NCBI GenBank assembly: GCA_024231975.1
Contig: JAAEQB010000078.1
Location: 62,001-126,000 of the forward strand
Length of the DNA: 64,000 nucleotides
Source: Allobosea sp.
GTDB taxonomy: Bacteria; Pseudomonadota; Alphaproteobacteria; Rhizobiales; Beijerinckiaceae
Direction: 5' to 3'
Part shown: positions 17,878-26,700 of the stretch, one piece after another
Layout of the letters: every line of letters begins with the position of its first letter
Numbering within the stretch: position 1 is the first letter of the stretch
Made by a program: the position numbers and the translations under genes
Notes under the pieces: generated by a model
The model's database searches: none
The model's input: the letters and a program-made list of their open reading frames with translations, nothing else
What the model was told of the DNA's origin: nothing

Positions 17878-18882
17878 TCAGACCGGCGCGAGCGCCTGCG
17901 CCAATCGCGCCCAGGCAGGCTCATCTCCCGGCAGGCCGAAGCGCAGGCGCAAAGGATCATGCTGGAAGCGGCGGACATAGATGCCGGCCCGGCCGAGCCG
18001 CTCGAACAGGGACGGCGCCTGTGGTGCCTCGAGCAGGCGATAGAGCGCCGTCCCGCCGACGACCCGGCCATGCGGCGTAAGGAGCGCGTCGAGCCGGCTG
18101 CCGTCAGCAGCGCGAGCTTCGCCGGCCGCCTCCAGCCACTCCGCATCGCCGAGCGCGACGGCTCCGACATGCAGCGCCGGCCCTGCCACCGCCCAGGGAC
18201 CAAGCATCGCCTGGAGGGCGTCGGTGAAACGCGTCTCACCGACCGCGAAGCCGAGCCTGAGACCAGCGAGCCCATAGGCCTTGCCGAAGGAGCGCAGCAC
18301 CAGTGCTCCCTCCGGCAGAATCGGCAGTAGGCTCATCTCAGGCGCGAAATCGGCGAAAGCCTCGTCAATCACCAGCAGGCCGCCCCGCGCTGCCAGCGCA
18401 CCAGCGAGCTCAAGCAGCGCCTCCTGCGAGACGATGCGCCCGTCCGGATTGTTCGGGTTGACCAGCACGACGACATTGGCGTCGCCGATCTCGGCGAGAC
18501 TGCCGATCTCGCGCACGATCGCACCCACCTTCCTCCAGGCCGGCGCGTGCTCGCCATAAGTCGGCCCAAGCACGGCGGCCTTCGCAGCCGGAACCAGACG
18601 CGGCAGCAATTCGATCAGGATCTGCGTGCCAGGCGCTGCGACGAGACCGCTTTGCGGGCGAATGCGATAGGCCGTGCGGGCTGCGGCGAGCAGCGCCGCC
18701 TCGTCCGTCTTGCCCGGCAGGCGCTGCCACAGGCTTAACGGCAGCTCCGGAAGCGGATAGGGGATCGGGTTGATACCGGTCGAGAGATCGATCCAGGGTT
18801 CTGGCGCCTGCGGAAACAGCGCCTCGGCCGTGGCGAGATCGCCGCCATGCCAGATCGCTTCCTTCGTTTCCCCGGCCGCCAT
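17878..18882 (-). CDS. cobC: Threonine-phosphate decarboxylase (CobC)
   Basis: A PLP enzyme of the histidinol-phosphate aminotransferase fold, 334 residues. It decarboxylates L-threonine-O-3-phosphate to (R)-1-amino-2-propanol phosphate, which supplies the aminopropanol arm of cobalamin. Visible are the DLSTGINPIPYP N-terminus typical of CobC, the VNPNNPDGR motif, and the PLP-lysine region SFGKAYGLAGLRLG. The start codon overlaps that of cobD on the opposite strand in a shared CATG, so the two genes diverge from one point although both serve the same step. Confidence 0.93.
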   Translation of the reverse strand: MAAGETKEAIWHGGDLATAEALFPQAPEPWIDLSTGINPIPYPLPELPLSLWQRLPGKTDEAALLAAARTAYRIRPQSGLVAAPGTQILIELLPRLVPAAKAAVLGPTYGEHAPAWRKVGAIVREIGSLAEIGDANVVVLVNPNNPDGRIVSQEALLELAGALAARGGLLVIDEAFADFAPEMSLLPILPEGALVLRSFGKAYGLAGLRLGFAVGETRFTDALQAMLGPWAVAGPALHVGAVALGDAEWLEAAGEARAADGSRLDALLTPHGRVVGGTALYRLLEAPQAPSLFERLGRAGIYVRRFQHDPLRLRFGLPGDEPAWARLAQALAPV

Positions 18883-19861
18883 GTCGCTCTCCGCAAGCCT
18901 GCCGCTCCTCCTCGCCGCCCTCCTGATCGAGGCGGCGATCGGCTATCCGGCGCGCCTGTTCGCATGGATCGGCCATCCCGTCACCTGGATCGGCGCGCTG
19001 ATCGGCTGGCTTGATCGAGGCCTCAACCGCGAGACCATGAGTTTCGCGATGCGGCGAACGGCCGGCGTCGTAGCCCTCCTGATCCTGCTGGGTGTGACGC
19101 TCGCTGCCTCGCTGGCCCTCGTCGCGCTCTGCCACCTCGCCGGGCCGCTCGCCTTGCTGCCGCTGGCGCTGCTGGCCTCGACCCTGCTGGCGCAGCGCAG
19201 CCTGCACGAGCATGTCGCCCGCGTCGCCGAGGGACTGGAGCAGGGCGGAATCCCCGGCGGGCGCAAGGCCGTTTCGATGATCGTCGGCCGCGATCCGGAG
19301 AGCCTCGACGAAGCGGGGGTCGCCCGCGCTGCGATCGAGAGCCTCTCCGAGAATTTTTCCGACGGGATCGTCGCCCCGGCCTTCTGGCTCGGCGTCGGCG
19401 GCCTGCCGGGCGGAGCGCTCTACAAGGCGATCAACACCGCCGATTCGATGATCGGCCACAAATCGCCGCGCCATCTCGCCTTCGGCTGGGCGGCGGCGCG
19501 GCTCGACGATCTCGTCAACCTCCTGGCTTCGCGCTTGACCGCGCTGATGCTGATCGCCGCGGCAGCACTCGGCCGCCAGGCCGATGCCCGCGCGGCCTGG
19601 CGTGCCGTGCGCCGCGACGCCCGTCGCCACCGCTCGCCCAATGCCGGCTGGCCGGAGGCGGCGATGGCCGGCGCGCTCGGGCTGCGGCTCGCCGGCCCTC
19701 GCGTCTACGGCGCCGTCAGGGTCGAGGATGGCTGGATGGGCGATGGCCGAGCCGAGGCGACTGCGGTGGATATCCGGCGGGCGCTCACCCTCTATCGCCG
19801 CGCCTGCCTGCTGCTCTGGGGGCTGGCGGCCGTGGCGAGCCTCGCCGCCCTCACCCTCTAG
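18881..19861 (+). CDS. cobD: Adenosylcobinamide-phosphate synthase (CobD/CbiB)
   Basis: A 326-residue integral membrane protein that attaches aminopropanol phosphate to adenosylcobyric acid. Family hallmarks are ESLSENFSDGIVAP, YKAINTADSMIGH and the RSPNAGWPEAAMAGAL segment. Four to five transmembrane stretches are visible, including two near residues 5-25 and 60-100. The frame opens at 18770, but ATG 18881 matches the family start. The stop overlaps the convergent cobO stop by four bases. Confidence 0.94.
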   Translation: MSLSASLPLLLAALLIEAAIGYPARLFAWIGHPVTWIGALIGWLDRGLNRETMSFAMRRTAGVVALLILLGVTLAASLALVALCHLAGPLALLPLALLASTLLAQRSLHEHVARVAEGLEQGGIPGGRKAVSMIVGRDPESLDEAGVARAAIESLSENFSDGIVAPAFWLGVGGLPGGALYKAINTADSMIGHKSPRHLAFGWAAARLDDLVNLLASRLTALMLIAAAALGRQADARAAWRAVRRDARRHRSPNAGWPEAAMAGALGLRLAGPRVYGAVRVEDGWMGDGRAEATAVDIRRALTLYRRACLLLWGLAAVASLAALTL

Positions 19862-20490
19862 AACTCGATCCCCTCCTGCGCCTTCACCCCGGCGGCGAAA
19901 TGATGCTTCACCAGCATCATCTCGGTAACGAGGTCCGCGGCCTCGATCAGCTCCGGCTTGGCGTTGCGGCCGGTGACGACGATGTGGAGGTCGGAGCGTC
20001 GGGCCTGCAGCGCCGCCACGACCTCGGCGAGCGGCAGGTAGTCGTAGCGCAGGGCGATGTTGAGCTCGTCGAGCACGAGGAGCCGGATGCTCTCGTCGGC
20101 CATCAGCTCCCTGGCCTTCTCGAACGCGCGCGTCGCGGCAGCGATGTCGCGGGTCTTGTCCTGGGTCTCCCAGGTGAAGCCTTCGCCCATCGAATGCCAG
20201 GAGATCTGGTCGCCGAAGGCTTCCAGCGCCTTGCGCTCGCCGGTCGACCAGGCGCCCTTGATGAACTGGACGACGCCGATGCGCCAGCCATGGCCGAGCG
20301 CCCGCAGGATCAGGCCGAAGGCGGCGGTCGATTTGCCCTTGCCCGGACCGGTGTTGACGATCAGCAGGCCCTTTTCCAGCGTCTTTCCGGCGACCTCGGC
20401 GTCCTGCACCGCCTTGCGCTTTGCCATCTTCGCCTTGTGGCGGGCAGCGTCCTCGGCTTCGTTCATCATCACGTCACTTCGCTCTATCAC
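19858..20490 (-). CDS. cobO: Cob(I)yrinic acid a,c-diamide adenosyltransferase (CobO)
   Basis: A 210-residue corrinoid adenosyltransferase of the CobA/CobO/BtuR family. It transfers the adenosyl group of ATP to Co(I), making the 5'-deoxyadenosyl upper ligand. The P-loop GPGKGKST and the N-terminal basic helix (HKAKMAKRKAVQDAEVAGK) are typical. GTG at 20490 overlaps the cobU stop as GTGA, which favours it over the ATGs at 20469 and 20466. It is co-transcribed with cobU. Confidence 0.93.
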   Translation of the reverse strand: MIERSDVMMNEAEDAARHKAKMAKRKAVQDAEVAGKTLEKGLLIVNTGPGKGKSTAAFGLILRALGHGWRIGVVQFIKGAWSTGERKALEAFGDQISWHSMGEGFTWETQDKTRDIAAATRAFEKARELMADESIRLLVLDELNIALRYDYLPLAEVVAALQARRSDLHIVVTGRNAKPELIEAADLVTEMMLVKHHFAAGVKAQEGIEF

Positions 20491-20999
20491 TTCACCTGCA
20501 TCGGCAATCCGGCGACCATGAAGACCACGCGCCCGGCCTGCACCGCAACCCGCTGATGCAGGCGGCCGGCCTCGTCACGGAAGCGCCGCGCGAGCGCGTT
20601 GTCCGGCACGATACCCAGCCCGACTTCGTTGGAGACCAGCACCACCGGCGCAGCTGCCTCGCGGCAGGCGGCGACGAGCTCGCCGATCGCGATCGCGATA
20701 TCGCGCTCGGCCAGCAGCAGGTTGGTCAGCCAGAGCGTCAGGCAATCGACCAGAATGGGTTGGCCCGCCGGCGCATTGCGGATCGCCTCCGGCAGCGCCA
20801 CCGGCGCATCGACCGTCTGCCAGTCGCGGGAGCGGCGGGCGCGGTGTTCGGCGATGCGGGCGCGCATCTCGTCGTCATAGGCCTGGGCCGTGGCGATATA
20901 GGTCCAGGGGGCCGGCAGCGCCTCGATCAGCGCCTCGGCATGGCGACTCTTGCCGGAGCGGGTCCCACCGAGGACGAGGGTAAGCGGAGGAAGGGTCAT
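20487..20999 (-). CDS. cobU: Adenosylcobinamide kinase / guanylyltransferase (CobU/CobP)
   Basis: This bifunctional enzyme of about 170 residues phosphorylates adenosylcobinamide and adds GMP, preparing it for joining to the lower ligand. Visible are the P-loop GGTRSGKS, the ATAQAYDDEMRARI segment with family-typical spacing, and VSNEVGLGIVP. The ATG at 20999 is chosen because it begins just before the P-loop strand; a frame opening at 21035 would add 12 unusual residues. The gene leads the short leftward operon cobU-cobO. Confidence 0.93.
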   Translation of the reverse strand: MTLPPLTLVLGGTRSGKSRHAEALIEALPAPWTYIATAQAYDDEMRARIAEHRARRSRDWQTVDAPVALPEAIRNAPAGQPILVDCLTLWLTNLLLAERDIAIAIGELVAACREAAAPVVLVSNEVGLGIVPDNALARRFRDEAGRLHQRVAVQAGRVVFMVAGLPMQVK

Positions 21000-21071
21000 G
21001 CGTGCCGCCATGCGCTTTCGGTCATGGCACTGCATTGCACAGTGCCTGCTGGATGGCTAATGATCGTCGGT

Positions 21072-21224
21072 GACGGTGCCTCGACAACGAGGTGAAAAGG
21101 GAACGCGGTGAAAGGCCGCGGCTGCCCCCGCAACTGTAAGCGGCGCGTCCTGCGCCATCGGCCACTGGGTTTCCCCGGGAAGGCGGAGCAGGACACCGAG
21201 CCGTGAGCCAGGAGACCTGCCGTC
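21072..21224 (+). promoter_or_regulatory. Cobalamin riboswitch
   Basis: A classical adenosylcobalamin riboswitch. The conserved blocks appear in order: ggtg-aaaagggaa near 21091, gctgcccccgcaactgtaagcg near 21121, gccactg near 21161, gggaaggcg near 21178, and the B12 box gagccaggagacctgcc at 21206-21221. The outer stem gacgg (21072) pairs with ccgtc (21220-21224). It lies 50 bases before cbtB and should repress cbtB-cbtA and the downstream cob genes when cobalamin is abundant. cobU, on the other strand 70 bases away, is not under it. Confidence 0.95.
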
Positions 21225-21273
21225 ATTCGATGTCGTCCAGCAGGCTGCCGGTGGGGTGGCCAAGGAGAACCAG

Positions 21274-21447
21274 ATGAATACGGCTACCGTCACCAGCCAG
21301 ACCAGCGTTTCGGAGCGGGCGAAAGCCGTCGCCGCCGCGCTGATCCTCGGCTTCGTGCTGATCTACACCGTCGGCTTTGCCGCCTCGTCCACTGTCCACA
21401 ACGCGGCGCACGACACCCGTCACGGCCTCGCCTTCCCCTGCCACTGA
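21274..21447 (+). CDS. cbtB: Cobalt transporter subunit CbtB
   Basis: A 57-residue protein with one transmembrane helix (about residues 17-38) and a C-terminal His-rich tail HNAAHDTRHGLAFPCH, the metal-binding signature of CbtB. It works with CbtA in cobalt uptake for B12 synthesis. ATG 21274 has aaggag six bases upstream; an in-frame GTG at 21256 is disregarded. It is the first gene after the riboswitch. Confidence 0.93.
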   Translation: MNTATVTSQTSVSERAKAVAAALILGFVLIYTVGFAASSTVHNAAHDTRHGLAFPCH

Positions 21448-21460
21448 TAGGGGAAGCCAC

Positions 21461-22216
21461 ATGGTCACGCGTGTTCTCACGGTCAGCATCCTGGCCGGGC
21501 TTCTGGCTGGGCTGCTGATCTCGGCGCTCCAGCATGTCACCACCACCCCGCTGATCCTCAAGGCGGAGACCTATGAGGCGGCGCTGCGCATGCAGGGCGC
21601 GCCGATGCAGGCCGCCTTTGCCGGCGAAGCCCGCATCCAACTCGCGCATAACGATCCAAAAGCCGGCGCGGAACATACGGGCGAGCACGAGTGGAAGCCG
21701 CAGGACGGCCTCCAGCGTACCGCCTTCACCAGCCTGGTGACGATCGCCACCGCGATCGGCTTCGCCGCGCTACTGCTGGCCGGGATGATCGCCACGAATG
21801 AGCAGATCGACCAGCGCCGGGCGCTCGCCTGGGCAGTGTGCGGCTTTCTCGCCTTCGGGCTGGCCCCGGCAATGGGATTGGCGCCGGAGCTGCCGGGCTC
21901 CGCCGCGGCCGAATTGCAGCAGCGCCAGCTCTGGTGGCTGCTGACGGCGGTCGTCACCGCCGGCGCGCTCTTCGTGTTCCTGCGGGTAGAGGTCTCCTGG
22001 GCGCGGGCGCTCGCCGTGCTGGCGCTGCTGTTGCCGCATTTGATCGGCGCGCCGCACCCGGCCGCTCCGGAAAGCAAGGTGCCGGCCGAGATCGCCGCGC
22101 ATTTCGCCGCGCTCTCGCTCGCCATCCAGGCCGCGCTCTGGCTCGTCACTGGCTTCGCCGTCGGCGTGCTCTGGCCCTGGGCCACGCGCCGCAGCGCCGC
22201 CATAGGGGCGGCCTGA
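21461..22216 (+). CDS. cbtA: Cobalt transporter CbtA
   Basis: A polytopic membrane protein of 251 residues, 13 bases after cbtB. The N-terminal helix (VSILAGLLAGLLISALQ) and about five further helices match CbtA, the presumed cobalt permease that takes the place of CbiMNQO in many proteobacteria. A segment GEHEWKPQDGLQRT between helices is typical. The start is ATG 21461; the frame opens earlier at 21377 inside cbtB. Confidence 0.92.
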   Translation: MVTRVLTVSILAGLLAGLLISALQHVTTTPLILKAETYEAALRMQGAPMQAAFAGEARIQLAHNDPKAGAEHTGEHEWKPQDGLQRTAFTSLVTIATAIGFAALLLAGMIATNEQIDQRRALAWAVCGFLAFGLAPAMGLAPELPGSAAAELQQRQLWWLLTAVVTAGALFVFLRVEVSWARALAVLALLLPHLIGAPHPAAPESKVPAEIAAHFAALSLAIQAALWLVTGFAVGVLWPWATRRSAAIGAA

Positions 22217-22264
22217 CGCCTCGCGCGGCCGGCGACGGCCGCGCCAGCCCAAGGAGGCGTTGTC

Positions 22265-22690
22265 ATGCTCGAAGGCGATCTCGCCCTCGCGACGCAAGTT
22301 CGGCAGCAGCCGGGCTGCACCATCCATGTCTGCACCACCTGCCGGCGCCAGCGCGAGGACCTGCCGGAGGGTTATGACCAGCCGGGCATCGCGCTCGCGG
22401 CCGTGTTGGACGAACGCCTTGCCGGCAGCGGCATCGCCGTCGTTCCGGTCGAATGCCTCTCCGTCTGCAAGCGGCCCTGCACGATCGCGCTCACGGCCGA
22501 GGGCAAGTGGACCTATCTGATCGGCGATCTCGACGCCGGTCTTCATCTCGACGAGATCGTCAGCGGGGCGGAGAAATTCGCCGCCAGCGCCAACGGCATC
22601 GTTCCCTGGAAGGAAAGACCCGCCTCGTTCCGCAAGGGCGTGGTCGCGCGCGTGCCGCCATTGCCGCGCCAGCAAGGATCAGATCAATGA
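22265..22690 (+). CDS. DUF1636 family metal-/FeS-binding protein
   Basis: A 141-residue protein with the thioredoxin-like ferredoxin cysteine pattern Cys23-x2-Cys26 and Cys64-x3-Cys68-x3-Cys72. Proteins of this family recur beside cobalamin and metal-uptake genes; their role is unproven, possibly electron transfer or metal handling during chelation. An aaggagg site lies about 8 bases before the ATG, and the stop overlaps the cobW start as ATGA. Confidence 0.87.
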   Translation: MLEGDLALATQVRQQPGCTIHVCTTCRRQREDLPEGYDQPGIALAAVLDERLAGSGIAVVPVECLSVCKRPCTIALTAEGKWTYLIGDLDAGLHLDEIVSGAEKFAASANGIVPWKERPASFRKGVVARVPPLPRQQGSDQ

Positions 22691-23736
22691 ACGCTCCGCA
22701 GACCACGACGCTCGGCAAGGTGCCGTGCACGATCATCACCGGCTTCCTCGGTGCCGGTAAGACCACCCTTGTCCGCCATCTCCTGGAGAACGCCGGCGGC
22801 AAGCGCCTCGCCGTGCTGGTCAACGAGTTCGGCGATCTCGGCTTCGACGGCTCCTTCATCGCCGGCTGCGGCATCGAGGGCTGCACACAGGAAGACATCG
22901 TCGAACTGCCGAATGGCTGCATCTGCTGCACGGTCGCCGACGACTTCGTCCCCGCGCTGGAAACCTTGCTGAACCGGCCGAACCCGCCGCAGCATATCCT
23001 GATCGAGACCTCGGGCCTCGCTTTGCCGAAGCCGCTGGTCAAGGCCTTCAACTGGCCGGCGATCCGCAGCCGCGTCACCGTCGACGGCGTCATCGCCGTG
23101 GTCGACGGGCCTGCGGTGGCCGAAGGCCAGTTCGCGGATGATCCCGAAGCGCTGAAGGCGCAGGCCGCGCAGGACCAGGCGGTCGACCACGACAATCCGC
23201 TGGAGGAGGTGTTCGAGGACCAGATCCTCTGCGCCGACCTGATCCTGCTCAACAAGAGCGACCTCGTCGACGCGGCAGGGCGCGAGCGGGTCAAGGCCGA
23301 GATCGCCCAGCACCTGCCCAAGGCGATCAAGGTGGTCGAGACGGCGCATGGCAAGGTCGAGCCGGCGCTGATCATCGGCCTCGGCGCTGCCGCCGAGGCG
23401 GATCTTGCCGCCCGCCCGTCGCATCATGGCGAGGGTGAGGATCACGACCACGACGATTTCGACAGCGTCGCGCTGCCGCTGCCGCAGGCCGCCTCGCCGG
23501 AAGAGCTCGTCGCCCGCGTCGCCAAGGCGGCCGAGGCCGAGGGCGTGCTGCGCCTCAAGGGCTTCGCCGGCATCCCCGGCAAGCCGATGCGGCTCGTCGT
23601 GCAGGGCGTCGGCCGGCGCGTTGGCTACCACTATGACCGGGCCTGGGGTGCAGACGAGGCCCGCGACGGCCGGCTCGTGGTGATCGGCCTCAAGGGCTTC
23701 GACCGGACCGCCGTGGAAGCAGCGCTCGCAGGCTGA
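22687..23736 (+). CDS. cobW: Cobalamin biosynthesis GTPase CobW
   Basis: A 349-residue G3E-family GTPase thought to deliver cobalt to the CobNST chelatase. It contains the P-loop GFLGAGKTT, the metal-binding GCICC motif (CxCC), NKSDLVD, and a His/Asp-rich loop (HHGEGEDHDHDD, about residues 243-254) typical of metallochaperones. It is coupled to the DUF1636 gene before it by ATGA and lies four bases before cobN. Confidence 0.95.
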   Translation: MNAPQTTTLGKVPCTIITGFLGAGKTTLVRHLLENAGGKRLAVLVNEFGDLGFDGSFIAGCGIEGCTQEDIVELPNGCICCTVADDFVPALETLLNRPNPPQHILIETSGLALPKPLVKAFNWPAIRSRVTVDGVIAVVDGPAVAEGQFADDPEALKAQAAQDQAVDHDNPLEEVFEDQILCADLILLNKSDLVDAAGRERVKAEIAQHLPKAIKVVETAHGKVEPALIIGLGAAAEADLAARPSHHGEGEDHDHDDFDSVALPLPQAASPEELVARVAKAAEAEGVLRLKGFAGIPGKPMRLVVQGVGRRVGYHYDRAWGADEARDGRLVVIGLKGFDRTAVEAALAG

Positions 23737-23740
23737 TGCG

Positions 23741-26700
23741 ATGCACCTTCTCCCGACCAGCGAGGTGAGGCTCGACGACGGCGAAGACGCCGTCGACCTC
23801 GCTCTGCCGTCGGGAGACCTCGTCGTCCTCTCCTTCAGCGACAGCGACCTCTCGGCACTGGCGGCGGCGTATTCGTCGAGCGAGCGGCTACCCGCACAAG
23901 CGCCTCCCTTCCCCCTTGCGGGGAAGGGTATGGGGATGGGGGGCGAACGACTGGGTGCGAGGCTGCTTGTAGAAGGGGGCCAGCCCATTTCTCTGCAAGT
24001 TCGCTCCGACTTTCCGCCCCCCACCCCTACCCCTCCCCACAAGGGGGAGGGGTTTACGCTCCGTCTCGTGCCGCTCCGGCGCTTCAAGCATCCGCTCTCG
24101 ATCGATCTGCTGATCGAGAAGACGCTTCTCCGCTCGCGCTTCGTGCTGCTGCGCTGCCTCGGCGGGCTCGACTATCTCCGCTACGGCGTCGAGCAGATCG
24201 CCAGCGCCTGCCGACAGCATGGCGTCGCTCTGGCGGTGCTGCCGGGCGATGATCGGGCGGATGAGCGACTCGCCGGATATGGCACCGTGCCGCCGGAGTT
24301 CGCGGCCGCCCTGCTCGGCTATTTCCATGCCGGCGGCGGGGCCGAAAACATGCGGCGCCTGCTGGGGCGGGTCAGTGAGTATCTCGCCGCGCTGCCCTCA
24401 TCCGACCCGGCTGCGCCGGGCCACCTTCTCCCCCGAGGGGAGAAGGACGAGGCGGCACTGGCAGCCCCCTTCTCCCCTCGGGGGGGAAGGTCCCGACAGG
24501 GGGATGGGGGCCAGCGCGACCTTGCCCCAGTCGAGCTCCCCACGCTGTTCGCTCTCGGCCCTAACGCCACGCCCCTGCCTTGGCGCAAAGCGCTCGCAGC
24601 TCTGCCTACCGACGCCCCGTTCGTCCCGATCCTCGTCTACCGCTCAGGCGTCGCCGCCGGCGACACGGCCATGGTCGAGGCGATCGCTGCGGCCCTCGCC
24701 GGGCGCGGCCTCGCAGCACTGCCGCTCGCCCTGACCAGCCTCAAAGACGCGAGCGTCGCGACCGAACTCGCCGCGCTGATCGCGACGCGCAAACCGGCGC
24801 TGATCGTCACCACAACAGCTTTTTCCGCCCGCGACGGCGCTGATTTCGTCCTCGACGCCGCCGATTGCCCGATCCTGCAGGCGGTACCAGTCGGCAGCGC
24901 CCGCGAGGCCTGGGCAGAATCGCCGCGCGGGCTCTCGGCCGCCGACCTCGCCATGCAGGCGGCCCTGCCGGAATTCGACGGACGGCTCGGCGCCATCCCC
25001 GTCGCCTTCAAGGAAGAGGTTGGCGATCCCGCCACCGGGCTGACGCTGCGGCGGCTGGCTCCCGATGCCGAGGGCATCGTGGCGCTCGCCGATCTCGCGG
25101 CGAACTGGGTCTCGCTCGGCCGCAAACCGCGCAGCGAGCGGCAAATAGCACTGGTGATGTCCGACTATCCCGCTCGCGGCGGCCGCGCCGGCTTCGCCGT
25201 CGGCCTCGATACGCCGGCGAGCACACTGGCGATCCGGGAATTGCTGGGTGGGGCGGGGTATGATGTTGGCCTCTCACACCTCGACACGGTCATCCCGGGC
25301 GACCGCAGGGAGACCCGGGATCCATGCCTGAGCCTCACCGGCGAAGGTTCAGGCATGGGTCCCGGCTCTTCGCTTCGCTCCGGCCGGGACGACAACGTTG
25401 TGGAAGCTGGGAACGTAAGTGCGGATTTGATGTCCGCCCTCACCGAGGGCCCCGCCGATTTCTCCGTCCCGCTTAGCGTCTATCGTGCCTGGCTCGCCGC
25501 TATCCCGGCCACAGCCCGTGATGCTCTCCTCGCGAGCCACGGCCAGCCCGAAACTGACCGGGCCTGCGAGAGCGAGGCTTTCCGCTTCCGGCGCGTCCGC
25601 TTCGGCAAGCTCGCCATCGCCCTGCAGCCGCCGCGCGACGCCTCGCCCGATCGCAAGGCGCGCTATCACGATCCCGACGCACCGCCGGGCCATGCCTATC
25701 TCGCCTTCTATCTCGGCCTGCGCGAGATCTTCCGCGCCGACGCCCTGATCCATCTCGGCACACATGGCACGACCGAATGGCTGCCCGGCAAGGCGGTGGC
25801 GCTCTCGGCCGCCTGTTGGCCGCGGCTCGCGGTCGGCGCCCTGCCGGTGATCTACCCTTATGTCGTCGACGATCCCGGCGAGGCGGCGCCGGCCAAGCGC
25901 CGACTGTCGGCGCTGACGCTCGGCCATCTGCCGCCGCCGCTGGCGAGCCACGACACGGCCGGCGAGGCGGCGCTGCTGCGCGATCTAGTGGAGGAGTATT
26001 CGCAGGCGCAGGTGCTCGATCCGCGCCGGGCCGAGCTGGTCGCGCGCGAGATCCTCGACCGGGCCGAGCGCACCGGCCTCGCTGCAGCAAGCGGCCTCAC
26101 GCCGGATCAGGACATGGCGAGCGCGCTCGCCGCGCTCGACGCCCATCTCTGCGACCTTGCCGAGACCGCCTTCCGCGACGGGCTGCATGTCTTCGGCTCC
26201 TCCGAGGCTGATCCCACCTCCGCCGCAAACGAACGAAGCAACCTGCTCAGGGCGATCGACGCCGGTTTCGTGCCGCCTGGCCCGGCCGGCGCGCCGCATC
26301 GCGGCCGGCCCGACGTGCTGCCGAGCGGGCGCAACCTCTCGACGCTCGATCCGCGCGCTCTGCCGACCCGCTCGGCCGCCAGACTCGGTGCGAAGGCCGC
26401 CGAGGCTGTCATCGCCAGGCATCTCCAGGACGAGGGCGATTATCCGCGCCGGATCGTGATGGATCTCTGGGCCTCGCCGACGCTGCGCTCGGGCGGCGAG
26501 GACATCACCCATGCCCTGCATCTGATGGGCGTGGAACCGCTCTGGGACCATGGCTCGACCCGCGTCACCGGCTTCTCGATCATCCCGCAAGCCAAGCTCG
26601 CCGCGCCGCGCGCCGACGTCACCATCCGCATCTCCGGCGCCTTCCGCGACACGTTTCCGGCGCAGATCGCTCTGCTCGATTCAGCCGCACGGGCCGTCGC

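Noticed and set aside
21000..21293. Leftward open frames over the riboswitch
   Set aside because: The conserved cobalamin riboswitch on the other strand explains the sequence, and the frames have no ribosome-binding site or recognisable domain.
23904..24054. cobN as a frameshifted pseudogene because of the foreign-looking segments
   Set aside because: The frame is open throughout and all conserved motifs before and after the three inserts remain in the same frame.
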